Shown: piece after piece, positions 19,011 through 27,091 of the stretch
Layout of the letters: each line of letters starts with the position of its first letter
Position numbering within the stretch: the first letter of the stretch is position 1
IMG/VR virus record: IMGVR_UViG_3300032271_001375
Location: 1 to 38,032 of that record
DNA: 38,032 nt
Strand: one strand, 5' to 3'
DNA from: a virus
Notes under the pieces: generated by a model
Database searches by the model: none
Told to the model about the DNA's origin: nothing
The model's input: the letters and a program-made list of their open reading frames with translations, nothing else
Program-made: the position numbers and the translations under genes

Positions 19011-21088
19011 GATGTTTTGGCTGTAACATTTACATTGATTGCATTTGCATCAAAAGCATCGACTGTTATGATTCTATTATATGAAGATGATATAATTGTT
19101 GTTGATGGATTTGCTGAAACTGTCAACTGACCTAACGGATTATTAACCGACAAAGGATTAAAAGCCGTAAGTGTTACGATACCATTTCCATAATCTATGG
19201 TACCAGCATTACTGTTAACAATTGTTTTAACATTTTCAGTATTGTTGTAATAGGTTCTTAGTGTTCCATATTGACCTTCTAAATTAACAATACCAGCAGC
19301 TGATTGACCTGTTGTATCACTAGAAGCAGCGGTTATTTTAACGATTGCACTTGTATAACCTTTACCAGCGGTCAGTACATTAATTTTCTTTATGGTGCCA
19401 TTAGCATTGATAACAGCTTGAGCTGTTGCACCAGTTCCATCACCTAAAATGGTAACTATTGGTGCTGTTTGATAACCATAACCTGGATTTAATAAAGATA
19501 TGGAATCTATTCCACCTGTCGAAGATGGAACTTCTTCAATGTAAATACCATCAATATTTGTGGCCAAATTTAATGGATTTCTTTCTTGTATTGAAGGTGA
19601 ACTACTAACTCCACTCAAAAACATACCTTTTTTAAGTGGTACACCATAGTATAACTTGTATGTTGTCGGTGTCGTTAAGTTTGGATAGATTTTTTTCTGA
19701 ACCTGTATAGAAACTTCATTACTGATAATTGATGGATTGGCATTTTGAATAGCAATAATCAACTCAGAGACAGAGAAGGTTGAATTAAATGCATTGAGTG
19801 TATTTGATGCAAAGTTACTTACAGAAGTTTTAATAAGATTACTAATACCGTTTGAGGATAGTGTTGTCTTTTTAGGATCATAAAGAACATTTGCGTTAAT
19901 TTTCAAATATGTATAATCAGGATCTACAATTGTCGGTTCCACAGTCATTACAGAAATTGGTTTAATAACATCTTGTATCAACCTAGCCTTTTGTGTTGCA
20001 GTTAACGAATATGCACCAGTTGGTTTCAAAGAAACAAAGACTTGACCATATACTGGAGGATTATTTTGTTCTCCACCCCACACATTAACAGCATCAAAGG
20101 TAATACCCAATTTGTTTTGTTGAATTAATGTTATATAATCTTCTTTAGTTACTGCACGATTTTGAGCAGCATATGATTTTGGTGCTTGATATTTAATTGA
20201 CTCAATAGATTCTTTATCAGCACCTTGTGCGGCTTTAATTAGTGGTGTAATAGTATGTGTATTGATGTTAGGAAGATTAGACATCAATAAGAAGTTATTT
20301 GCACCTGCAGCCATTGTTCCATCGGTTGTGATGTATGAAACAATAACTACATTACCATCCTGTAATTTATTACCTAATATACCATCACCAAAATACAATT
20401 CATAATTGCCATTAGTTGCTTCTTGTAAGAAATACACCTTAGAAGTTGAATCTAAGGTCAAATAATCTGTTGCTGTTTGATAAGTTTCAAATGCCACATT
20501 CGATGATGATTGTTGCACATTGACCAAAATAGTCTTTGTGTCAATATTTTTGTCAGGTATTTGAAACAAGTATTTTGGATTTGTTGTACTATCTACGGTA
20601 AAACGATAGATAGCCGGAATACCTTGTTTGATTTGAACATCTTCAAAAGTTGCAGTATTTGATATCACATTTACGGTAGTTGAATCTGTTGTTACAAAGT
20701 TGTAGTTGACACCATTTATTGGTTCAGACATGAAATTTGTAAATTTAGGCAGAGTATATGATGCCTCATTGATACCAGTAGCAACAAATTTGATATGAGC
20801 TTCTGGTGCAATAGAAGATTTTGGTGTGTAATCTAACAATTTAGCCTGAGAAACAACTGAACTCCTTTGCAATGCAGAGTCTAAAAACAACTCATTCGCT
20901 ACCATGTTCAAGTAAAAAGCATTATATTGTGTGTTATAAGCCAAAACATCAAGCAAAACAGACATTGCTGAACCTTGAAAGTTATAATCTTTGAAGGTGT
21001 CTTGAGATTGGAGATATTTAATAAAATTACTTTTAATATTATTGAAATCTAATTCAGTAATTTTAATATTTGTGTTGGAAGATGCCAT
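19007..21088 (-). CDS. 6: Baseplate wedge protein gp6
   Basis: The 693-residue protein has the gp6 (gpJ-like) N-terminus: ITELDFNNIKSNFIKYLQSQ, FKDYNFQGSAMSVLLDVLAY, then N-T-Q-Y-N-A-F-Y-L-N-M-V-A-N-E-L-F and a region rich in A-L-Q-R-S-S-V. These precede a beta-rich middle and a ~R-A-V-T-K-E-D-Y helix at about residue 310. In T4, gp6 dimers form the inner iris that joins neighbouring wedges around the hub. Length is close to T4 gp6 (660); the extra part near residues 525-590 is a G-Y-G-Y/G-K-G-Y repeat shared with gp8 and others. The ATG lies one base after the gp25 stop. Confidence 0.92.
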   Translation of the reverse strand: MASSNTNIKITELDFNNIKSNFIKYLQSQDTFKDYNFQGSAMSVLLDVLAYNTQYNAFYLNMVANELFLDSALQRSSVVSQAKLLDYTPKSSIAPEAHIKFVATGINEASYTLPKFTNFMSEPINGVNYNFVTTDSTTVNVISNTATFEDVQIKQGIPAIYRFTVDSTTNPKYLFQIPDKNIDTKTILVNVQQSSSNVAFETYQTATDYLTLDSTSKVYFLQEATNGNYELYFGDGILGNKLQDGNVVIVSYITTDGTMAAGANNFLLMSNLPNINTHTITPLIKAAQGADKESIESIKYQAPKSYAAQNRAVTKEDYITLIQQNKLGITFDAVNVWGGEQNNPPVYGQVFVSLKPTGAYSLTATQKARLIQDVIKPISVMTVEPTIVDPDYTYLKINANVLYDPKKTTLSSNGISNLIKTSVSNFASNTLNAFNSTFSVSELIIAIQNANPSIISNEVSIQVQKKIYPNLTTPTTYKLYYGVPLKKGMFLSGVSSSPSIQERNPLNLATNIDGIYIEEVPSSTGGIDSISLLNPGYGYQTAPIVTILGDGTGATAQAVINANGTIKKINVLTAGKGYTSAIVKITAASSDTTGQSAAGIVNLEGQYGTLRTYYNNTENVKTIVNSNAGTIDYGNGIVTLTAFNPLSVNNPLGQLTVSANPSTTIISSSYNRIITVDAFDANAINVNVTAKTS

Positions 21089-21481
21089 TTATCTTGACCT
21101 TTGGAGAAGTAGGTTTACTGCTGTTGGCGCAGTATTGTTTCCTATGTAAAATTGCAATGTAACAGTATATTCATTTTTATCGGAGTTCGGTTGCACAATG
21201 ATTTTATCAATCTTTGCTCTTGGTTCAAAATTGTCAATAACTATTTTGATTTCTTCAATAATTAAATCTGAGGTGATGTTATTGATAGGTTCAAAAAGCA
21301 ATTTACTAATATTAGACCCCAAATTTGGTTGAAATGGTCTTTCATAAAAATTGGTAGACAGCAGATTTCTCACAGAGCGTATTACCGCCTGATTATCATA
21401 ACTCAAAGCTACATCATTCGTCACCGGTAAGCGATTGAATGTTAAATCTAAATCTGAATATATTTTTGTTAAGGTTGCCAT
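21089..21481 (-). CDS. 25: Baseplate wedge protein gp25
   Basis: The 130-residue protein matches the gp25-like family along its length (T4 gp25 is 132). The start MATLTKIYSDLDLTF aligns with T4 MANINKLYSDIDPEM, which fixes the start codon. Later come R-S-V-R-N-L-L, R-P-F-x-P-x-L-G-S and the family motif F-E-P-R (T4 YEPR; about residue 90). gp25 sits next to the tube and links the wedge to sheath contraction. A perfect TATAAATA octamer ends four bases before ATG, with no Shine-Dalgarno between. It heads a wedge operon gp25-gp6-gp7 position-gp8. Confidence 0.94.
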   Translation of the reverse strand: MATLTKIYSDLDLTFNRLPVTNDVALSYDNQAVIRSVRNLLSTNFYERPFQPNLGSNISKLLFEPINNITSDLIIEEIKIVIDNFEPRAKIDKIIVQPNSDKNEYTVTLQFYIGNNTAPTAVNLLLQRSR

Positions 21482-21485
21482 TGTT

Positions 21486-21493
21486 TATTTATA
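21486..21493 (-). promoter_or_regulatory. Perfect T4-type late promoter element TATAAATA
   Basis: The minus-strand octamer TATAAATA is identical to the T4 late -10 consensus and precedes gp25 by four bases. It follows a GC-rich hairpin, so this spot looks like a boundary between transcription units. The tight spacing would place the start site at about the gp25 ATG. Confidence 0.6.
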
Positions 21494-21518
21494 GAGCCTA
21501 GGAGTAAATGCGCTTTTT

Positions 21519-21570
21519 GGAATTTCGATAACCGTCCGGACTTTTTCGGGGGCCGGACGGAATTTCGAAA
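21519..21570. repeat. GC-rich hairpin flanked by 10-bp direct repeats
   Basis: CCGTCCGG (21532-21539) and CCGGACGG (21553-21560) form a perfect 8-bp GC-rich stem with a 13-base loop. An outer TTTCGA (21523-21528) pairs with TCGAAA (21565-21570). The 10-mer GGAATTTCGA occurs on both sides (21519-21528 and 21559-21568). It lies in the 99-base gap between the glycine-run protein and gp25. On the plus strand the stem is followed by TTTTGTATTTTTA, but minus-strand transcripts have no U-run after it. It may be a terminator, an RNA processing or stability hairpin, or the scar of a small inserted element. Confidence 0.75.
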
Positions 21571-21580
21571 TTTTGTATTT

Positions 21581-23587
21581 TTATGTTACAGTATAATTTA
21601 CGCCACCAATAATTGAACCTACTGTGCCAGACTGTCTTAATATGATAGATACCTGACCTCCAGACGATAAATCGTATGAGCCGGCTCCAGCTCCAGGAAT
21701 AGTAAAGCTACTACTTCCAGCTGGAATCGTTATTGTACCTCCAGGATAATACTGAACAAATGAATTTCCTTGATAAGTATTAACAAACCAAGTAACTGTT
21801 GTATCTATACCAGAAGGAGTAACTGGGAATGTTGCACTAACTGATGTGGATGAACCTGGAGACACAGAAGCAACACTAGTTGTTCCAGTTCCAATTGAGC
21901 CACCTACAAAAATCGTTTTTACATTTGCAGTTCTTTGGTGTCCATTTTCAAAAGTAATGACAAATGTTCCTTCATTACTCAGTTTAATAACATTTAAATC
22001 TGGAGATAACTGTCCAAACACTATTACTGCTGAGCCTTTACTATCTAATTTACCTTCATAAACTCCATAAATATTTTTGGGTTTAAAACCTTTTGCAATA
22101 GGATCATTCGCAGGATTATAATAGGTGCCATGAATAGATGATGTAGGTAATGATAAACCCAAATATTTTTTAGCAATTGTTAGACCTTTATCACTAATAT
22201 ATGTCTCTCCGTAAGCATCCAAGTTAGATCCTGGATAATTTACAGATTTAGTTATTGTACCACCCGAATCGTTTAAATAGGGATTTTCATTATTTGGATA
22301 AAGCGATCCAAAGCTACCCACATTCCAGTAAACTCCAGAGGTTGTTCTATATGCATCAGAAACATTATAATCTGCTAAATTACCATTGGCAATTACTTTA
22401 TTGCTATTTGCATAATTATCAGTTGAATACAAGAATGTAGAATTTGGTACACCACCAGTTATCAGTAATTGGAAATTTCCAATACCGGATACAATAGTTC
22501 CATCTGATAATATACCTGAACCTAAAAGACCCTGTTTAACTAACTCAGGATTTGTTCCATATCCATAAAATTGTTGTACAATTTCTTGATTATTTGTAAT
22601 TGTTCCGGATGAATTTGCAGAACCACCACTTCCGCCACCGCCACCTCCGCCTCCACCTCCACCACCTCCACCACCTCCACCATATGCAAACGGAGTATCA
22701 TTGGAAATTGGTACACCAAGTTTTCCTTTGAGTTTGTTAGTTCCAATAAAATTGTCAACCAAAAATGTTTCAGTTTCACCCATATTATTGAAAGTTTTTG
22801 TTGCATTATAATGGGTAACCAAAGATTTTACATTAGCATAAAAAGATTTATCTGCATTTTCTCTTTCTGTAAACATAATCACAGTATTTGAGAAATCTTT
22901 ACTTATCTGTAAAACAGTATCATATGATAAAACTGACTTATAATAAGTAATATCATTATATGTTGTTGAAGTAAGACTATTTGCTATTTTATAACCTTCA
23001 TATAAAATTGTATTGGCCATTTGATTAATTTGATTGGCCACCAAAATACTTGTAAAACAACCCAACATCACAGAATTATTTGCAATACCGTCAGTTTGAT
23101 GAACAATATAAGTTGCACTCTTACATAATGAAGTCGCTGTCTGATAATATGGTATATTTGATGTATCAAGACCAATTTTCACATCATCATCAATTTTTCT
23201 TACATTAGACATTCTAGAAGTATGAAATAGAAAAGTCTCAGCATTTGATACTTCGGTGTTACCACCAAGTGATAAAAATTGACAATTTGTTAGAATATTT
23301 GTGAATAGACCAGTAATTGCATCTGTAGATCCTCTTATATCAGCATAACCAAGCAATGTATTAGCCGTATCACTAATAGCGTAAATAGCATTAGCTACTG
23401 GATTGTAAGTATAATTACCTACATCATTATTTGCAATATCTTGCGCTTGCCAAGTTGTAATTACAGGTGGTACCGAATTTAAATGTTTTACTGTATCTGC
23501 CGAAAAATCTTTAACAGCACCATTAGGATCACTAAAATTAAATCCTAAACTGCCATATAGACCTGTTGCATTATTTACTATTGCCAT
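21581..23587 (-). CDS. Virion structural protein with 17-glycine run
   Basis: The 668-residue protein lies between the gp5 spike piece and gp25. Residues 1-300 are mostly helical and polar (for example YETATSLCKSA-like and MANTILYEGYKIANSL segments), and a YGSLGFNFSD motif is at the N-terminus. Residues 303-319 are 17 glycines in a row, followed by SGGSANSSG, a likely flexible linker. The C-terminal half is beta-rich (GNFQLLITGGVPNSTFLYST; PAGSSSFTIPGAGAGSY) and looks like immunoglobulin-type or adhesin domains. I do not recognise a named family. The position suggests a baseplate hub or peripheral component with an exposed C-terminal part. AAGGAGAA eight bases before ATG is the strongest Shine-Dalgarno in the left arm. 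Confidence 0.78.
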   Translation of the reverse strand: MAIVNNATGLYGSLGFNFSDPNGAVKDFSADTVKHLNSVPPVITTWQAQDIANNDVGNYTYNPVANAIYAISDTANTLLGYADIRGSTDAITGLFTNILTNCQFLSLGGNTEVSNAETFLFHTSRMSNVRKIDDDVKIGLDTSNIPYYQTATSLCKSATYIVHQTDGIANNSVMLGCFTSILVANQINQMANTILYEGYKIANSLTSTTYNDITYYKSVLSYDTVLQISKDFSNTVIMFTERENADKSFYANVKSLVTHYNATKTFNNMGETETFLVDNFIGTNKLKGKLGVPISNDTPFAYGGGGGGGGGGGGGGGGGSGGSANSSGTITNNQEIVQQFYGYGTNPELVKQGLLGSGILSDGTIVSGIGNFQLLITGGVPNSTFLYSTDNYANSNKVIANGNLADYNVSDAYRTTSGVYWNVGSFGSLYPNNENPYLNDSGGTITKSVNYPGSNLDAYGETYISDKGLTIAKKYLGLSLPTSSIHGTYYNPANDPIAKGFKPKNIYGVYEGKLDSKGSAVIVFGQLSPDLNVIKLSNEGTFVITFENGHQRTANVKTIFVGGSIGTGTTSVASVSPGSSTSVSATFPVTPSGIDTTVTWFVNTYQGNSFVQYYPGGTITIPAGSSSFTIPGAGAGSYDLSSGGQVSIILRQSGTVGSIIGGVNYTVT
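22631..22681 (-). repeat. Glycine-codon run (17 GGN codons)
   Basis: Seventeen consecutive GGN codons (GGA, GGT and GGC mixed) stand out as a GC-rich patch in AT-rich DNA. Mixed codon use argues against simple trinucleotide slippage and for selection on the polyglycine itself. Confidence 0.9.
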
Positions 23588-23611
23588 ATTGTATTCTCCT
23601 TAAACATAATA

Positions 23612-24436
23612 TTATACTCCCGCAAATGGTGGTAGTGGAGGTCCTGTTGGTCCTTTGAAACCAATGTGAAAATGTGAATCATAGATACTCGAATTAACTG
23701 CATCGGTCATTAACACAGCATCCATAATACCAAAGTTACCAAATGGAGCATTGACCGAACCAGCAGCAAATATTTCTCCAGGTACTGCTACACCAGTTCC
23801 AACAGCAACACCACCAAAGTCTGTGACAAATCCTAAAAAACCTGCTCCAACACCTGTTCCAGCATCAACTCTAAAGTTGGCGCTAAGATTATCTACTGTA
23901 GCGTCACCAGAAACACTTAAATCTGAGTTAATCAACACATGGTCTCCAGCTGATAAACTTAAAGAACCACCAAAATTTGGATTTGATGTTATATTCATAT
24001 CATTGTCAGACCTGATGTCCATACCATCAGATCCTCTGCATCTCATTAACATATTGCCACCAACATCCAAATTATAGTCACCCATAATCTGTTCATTCTT
24101 ATCACCCATGACTTGAATATTGGCATCACCTTCAATTCTAATGGTACATGCACCTTTAATCAATACATTTTTATTATTGATAGTGATTTCATAACCATCA
24201 CCATAGACCTTGTGAACTTCATCACCGTTAGGATGCATTTCAATAAATGTGCCTACACGGTGTTGTAAACGAATTCTCTCCCGTTCTGGTGTGTCATCCA
24301 TCTCAAATGAGTGACCAGATTCTGTTTGTGTTACATGATTATATGGATATATTGGTGGAAAATCAGTATTAGCTGCCGATTCCGGTTCTGTCCATGAATA
24401 ATCCGGCCATGTGCCGTCTGCGTTTGTTGTTGCCAT
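23612..24436 (-). CDS. gp5 C-terminal spike-like protein (beta-helix with HxH tip)
   Basis: The 274-residue protein corresponds to the C-terminal part of T4 gp5 and gpV/VgrG spikes. Residues 40-150 carry short repeats of the spike kind: ERERIRLQHRVGTFIEMHPN, G-D-E-V-H-K-V-Y-G-D-G-Y-E, then I-E-G-D-A-N-I-Q-V-M-G-D and Q-I-M-G-D-Y-N-L-D-V-G-G. This predicts a trimeric triple-stranded beta-helix. The last residues D-S-H-F-H-I-G-F-K-G-P-T-G-P-P hold an H-x-H plus P-T-G-P-P motif, like the iron-binding needle tips of P2 gpV and phi92 gp138. There is no OB domain and no lysozyme in this gene; the OB piece is the separate gene at 25333-25713. No strong Shine-Dalgarno. Confidence 0.85.
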   Translation of the reverse strand: MATTNADGTWPDYSWTEPESAANTDFPPIYPYNHVTQTESGHSFEMDDTPERERIRLQHRVGTFIEMHPNGDEVHKVYGDGYEITINNKNVLIKGACTIRIEGDANIQVMGDKNEQIMGDYNLDVGGNMLMRCRGSDGMDIRSDNDMNITSNPNFGGSLSLSAGDHVLINSDLSVSGDATVDNLSANFRVDAGTGVGAGFLGFVTDFGGVAVGTGVAVPGEIFAAGSVNAPFGNFGIMDAVLMTDAVNSSIYDSHFHIGFKGPTGPPLPPFAGV

Positions 24437-24442
24437 AATATA

Positions 24443-25318
24443 TTAAGGTGTTGACTTTGGTTGATTTGTTGCTAATTGTTGTGCTGCAACATCTGCCGGT
24501 TTTGGTGCAGAATTCACTACTGACTGTGCATCAGTTGTAATTGTAGCAATTGTATTGGCTGTTGCTGGAGTTGATAAAGAGGCTGGTGCTTTTGTAATTT
24601 GCGAAGCATTTGGATTATTTTTACCAGTATTGCCAGCAAGTGCTTTAGAAGTTTGTTGAGCTGCACTCACAACAGCAGTAGCACCAGCAACAGCTTTAGT
24701 TGTCAAAGTTAATGTTTGCTTAGCTGTAGATATTAATTCATTAAAACTACCTCCACCAGGAACGGAAGAAGTTACCAAATCATTAAAAATATTACCAGCT
24801 AAATGTAACAATCTCCTCAAACATTCAGCCAAAAATTTTGCAGCTTTTGCGGGTAAAGACAAAATAAAAGCAATGATTTTATTTAATGTATTGATATAAC
24901 CCAAAACTGTTTTTTCAAACTGAATAATTGGTTTTAAAATTTTGTCATTAATAAATTTTAATTCTCGCACAATTTGTTTAGCCAAATCTGCATATATTTT
25001 AAATCCTGTAGGATCAAGGCCTAAAGCTGCACTCGCAGCACGCAAAGCATCTCTAACATCTTGCAAAATGGAATCCAAATACTTTTTGAGTTGTGTATTT
25101 TTCTTCAGTTCAGCGGTAAAATCACACACATGAACTCGTTGATTATTAACACGAGTAATTGTTGTATTAGCAAGTTGACCTCTCGCCAAATTAGAAATGG
25201 TTGGGCTTCCTTTAGCTCTTGCATCACCGGTAATTAAAACTTTTGGTGGATTTGCCTCATATGAAGCATTGTAATTTGAAGCGTCAATTTCTGTAGTTGC
25301 TAAATTTACGTCTGCCAT
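24443..25318 (-). CDS. Unrecognised hub-region structural protein
   Basis: I do not recognise this 291-residue protein. It lies exactly between the OB-fold piece and the beta-helix piece of the gp5 spike, where T4 gp5 has its lysozyme domain, but it shows no lysozyme motif. Residues 1-65 are polar (TITRVNNQRVHVCDFTAELK near 54-73). Residues 70-200 are strongly helical and amphipathic, with KIIAFILSLPAKAAKFLAEC a hydrophobic stretch near 147-166. The tail from 200 on is rich in Ala, Thr, Gln and Pro and is probably disordered. AAAGGAATAAA precedes ATG. Possibly a hub chaperone, spike adaptor or membrane-active injection protein; this is inference. Confidence 0.75.
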   Translation of the reverse strand: MADVNLATTEIDASNYNASYEANPPKVLITGDARAKGSPTISNLARGQLANTTITRVNNQRVHVCDFTAELKKNTQLKKYLDSILQDVRDALRAASAALGLDPTGFKIYADLAKQIVRELKFINDKILKPIIQFEKTVLGYINTLNKIIAFILSLPAKAAKFLAECLRRLLHLAGNIFNDLVTSSVPGGGSFNELISTAKQTLTLTTKAVAGATAVVSAAQQTSKALAGNTGKNNPNASQITKAPASLSTPATANTIATITTDAQSVVNSAPKPADVAAQQLATNQPKSTP

Positions 25319-25332
25319 TTTATTCCTTTAGA

Positions 25333-25713
25333 TTAACCATAAAAATCACCTAAATCAGCTGCAGCTTGAATTTCTTCTGGTGTTCTTAAATCGACATTAT
25401 CTGACAAATTAGGTTCAACTTGACTCATACCTGGCAAAACACCCATCATAATTGGAAACTGACCACTTTCAGAATCCATGAAAAAACCAACCACATAATC
25501 ACCAAGCATGGGAGCTGAAAATACTTTCGAGTTATTTAGAGGATACATTGGATGTGCCCAAGGCAAATCTCCGGTTTCTATTTGAGAACCGTACCATCCA
25601 AATATTCTCACCCTGCATCTACCAAGTCCTAATGGATCCGCACGGTCTTCTATCTCACCAACCCACCACACAAACCCGTTTAGGCCTGCAAAATTATTTA
25701 CCATTTTAGACAT
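25333..25713 (-). CDS. 5: gp5 N-terminal OB-fold hub protein
   Basis: The 126-residue protein is equivalent to only the first domain of T4 gp5 (OB-fold, about residues 1-130 of 575). Key match: W-W-V-G-E-I-E-D-R-A-D-P-L-G-L-G-R-C-R-V-R, T4 WFVGVVEDRMDPLKLGRVRV. It continues with G-D-L-P-W-A-H-P, M-L-G-D-Y-V-V-G-F-F-M-D and F-P-I-M-M-G. In T4 this domain binds gp27 and anchors the spike. The gene overlaps the gp27 stop by eight bases. The lysozyme and beta-helix domains that follow in T4 are missing from this gene. AAAGGATTGAAGA precedes ATG. Product ends cleanly with its own stop; no sign of frameshift. Confidence 0.88.
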   Translation of the reverse strand: MSKMVNNFAGLNGFVWWVGEIEDRADPLGLGRCRVRIFGWYGSQIETGDLPWAHPMYPLNNSKVFSAPMLGDYVVGFFMDSESGQFPIMMGVLPGMSQVEPNLSDNVDLRTPEEIQAAADLGDFYG

Positions 25714-27091
25714 TCTTCAATCCTTTAACTGTATTTTGCCATAAGGAATTACTATTATCAATATCAGCATATTGGTCAGCTGAACTATCTTTAGCTATCT
25801 CCACAATTGTTTTATATTCATTAAATGTAATTAGGTGCTTCACAGCCGTAATCAAATAATTACCGGAATAAAAAGCATCTGGTTCACGATTGTTGGTGTT
25901 TCCCACACCATCATTTGGTAACCTATTAAGTAATGAGAAATTAACAGTAGAACCAACAGTTAAACCTGGGTCACCTGGAACTGATAACTTAATTCTAGTA
26001 TAGTTTATTAACTGCAACTGTGCTGTTCTATATGGTATATAAGTTTCAGCAAAAATATTTGGTGCCGTAGATCCAGCTTCTTGATTTTGTACATATTTAT
26101 CATCTTGTTCATTAAAATTTGAAAATACCAATTTTAATACAGCCTGTGATGATTGATTCAAACCATCACCCAATCTATTTTTAAAGTTATTTGTGATAGG
26201 CCAAGGATTCAATGATGTTGAATTGGTTTGATAATTGGCATAATCAAAATTTGTTGCTTTTGTTTTTCTTGTAAGAATATCAACAGAAAGCAACTGATTG
26301 GCAAAAACGCCAGCATTAATGGCTCCTAAAGTATCATAAGAATTTAATATTTCATAAGTTGTAACATTATATATCTCTTGATTTGATGTGTTCTGTTCTA
26401 TATTTTTTGGATTGTATGTGTAACTGGCATATGGTGGATTATTTTGTACATCCATCATGGATTGTAAAGACCTATAATTAAATCCATACTTGTTTTCAAA
26501 AAATAACATATCAGCACCAAGTTTATCTTCTGCTGGTCTGGCATAATTTGACATCCAATTAATGGCATCAAATGGTTTAATTGTTGGTATTACAAGATCA
26601 TATACACCATAAGTTGATTCAATGATAGCTATGTTACTATCACTTACTTGTAATTCGGTAGATAATATGTCATACACATTTTCTGATATTGATTGTCCTG
26701 GATAAGCCTTGCATACTTTATATTGTTCTGATAAAATCATTTCTTCTGAACAAAAATACAAAACATATGTCTCAGTATACATGTTTTGTTCAAGTTTTCT
26801 TTTACCGACTTTATATACCCTCATCAATTTGTCAACAGGATCAGTTTCGCCATCTTTACTGAATGTCATTCTAAGATATTCATTACCGTTTAAATTAAGT
26901 AATGAAATATAGTTCATGGCTTCGGATACCATGACATAACCAGATGTCGTGTTATTGAATATGTCTTCTTCATATGACAGTTCAACCATCATATTTTTAA
27001 GGTCAAAAGTTCCCGTTGCTGATAATAATGTAAGCGTGGTTAACGCAAAGTCATTAGCATATCTAATTCCTGGTGATAAAGGCGCAGCCAT
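25706..27091 (-). CDS. 27: Baseplate hub protein gp27-like
   Basis: The 461-residue protein lies next to gp53 and the gp5 OB piece. It has the gpD/gp27 tail-hub pattern: an N-terminal beta domain (LKNMMVELSYEEDIFNNTTS, residues 30-50), a CKAYPGQSISENVYDILSTE segment (about 128-147), then FDAINWMSNYARPAEDKLGA (about 178-197), FFENKYGFNYRSLQSMM, and a C-terminal IKLSVPGDPGLTVGSTVNFS with an S-G-N-Y-L-I-T-A-V-K-H strand. These are typical of the trimeric hub that adapts the hexameric tube to the gp5 spike. It is about 70 residues longer than T4 gp27 (391). TAGGAAAA before ATG is the ribosome-binding site. Confidence 0.88.
   Translation of the reverse strand: MAAPLSPGIRYANDFALTTLTLLSATGTFDLKNMMVELSYEEDIFNNTTSGYVMVSEAMNYISLLNLNGNEYLRMTFSKDGETDPVDKLMRVYKVGKRKLEQNMYTETYVLYFCSEEMILSEQYKVCKAYPGQSISENVYDILSTELQVSDSNIAIIESTYGVYDLVIPTIKPFDAINWMSNYARPAEDKLGADMLFFENKYGFNYRSLQSMMDVQNNPPYASYTYNPKNIEQNTSNQEIYNVTTYEILNSYDTLGAINAGVFANQLLSVDILTRKTKATNFDYANYQTNSTSLNPWPITNNFKNRLGDGLNQSSQAVLKLVFSNFNEQDDKYVQNQEAGSTAPNIFAETYIPYRTAQLQLINYTRIKLSVPGDPGLTVGSTVNFSLLNRLPNDGVGNTNNREPDAFYSGNYLITAVKHLITFNEYKTIVEIAKDSSADQYADIDNSNSLWQNTVKGLKNV

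Noticed and set aside
22540-22806. Minus-strand 88-codon frame over the glycine run
   Set aside because: It reads the GGN codons in another frame as V-E-V-V-E; an artefact of the repeat.
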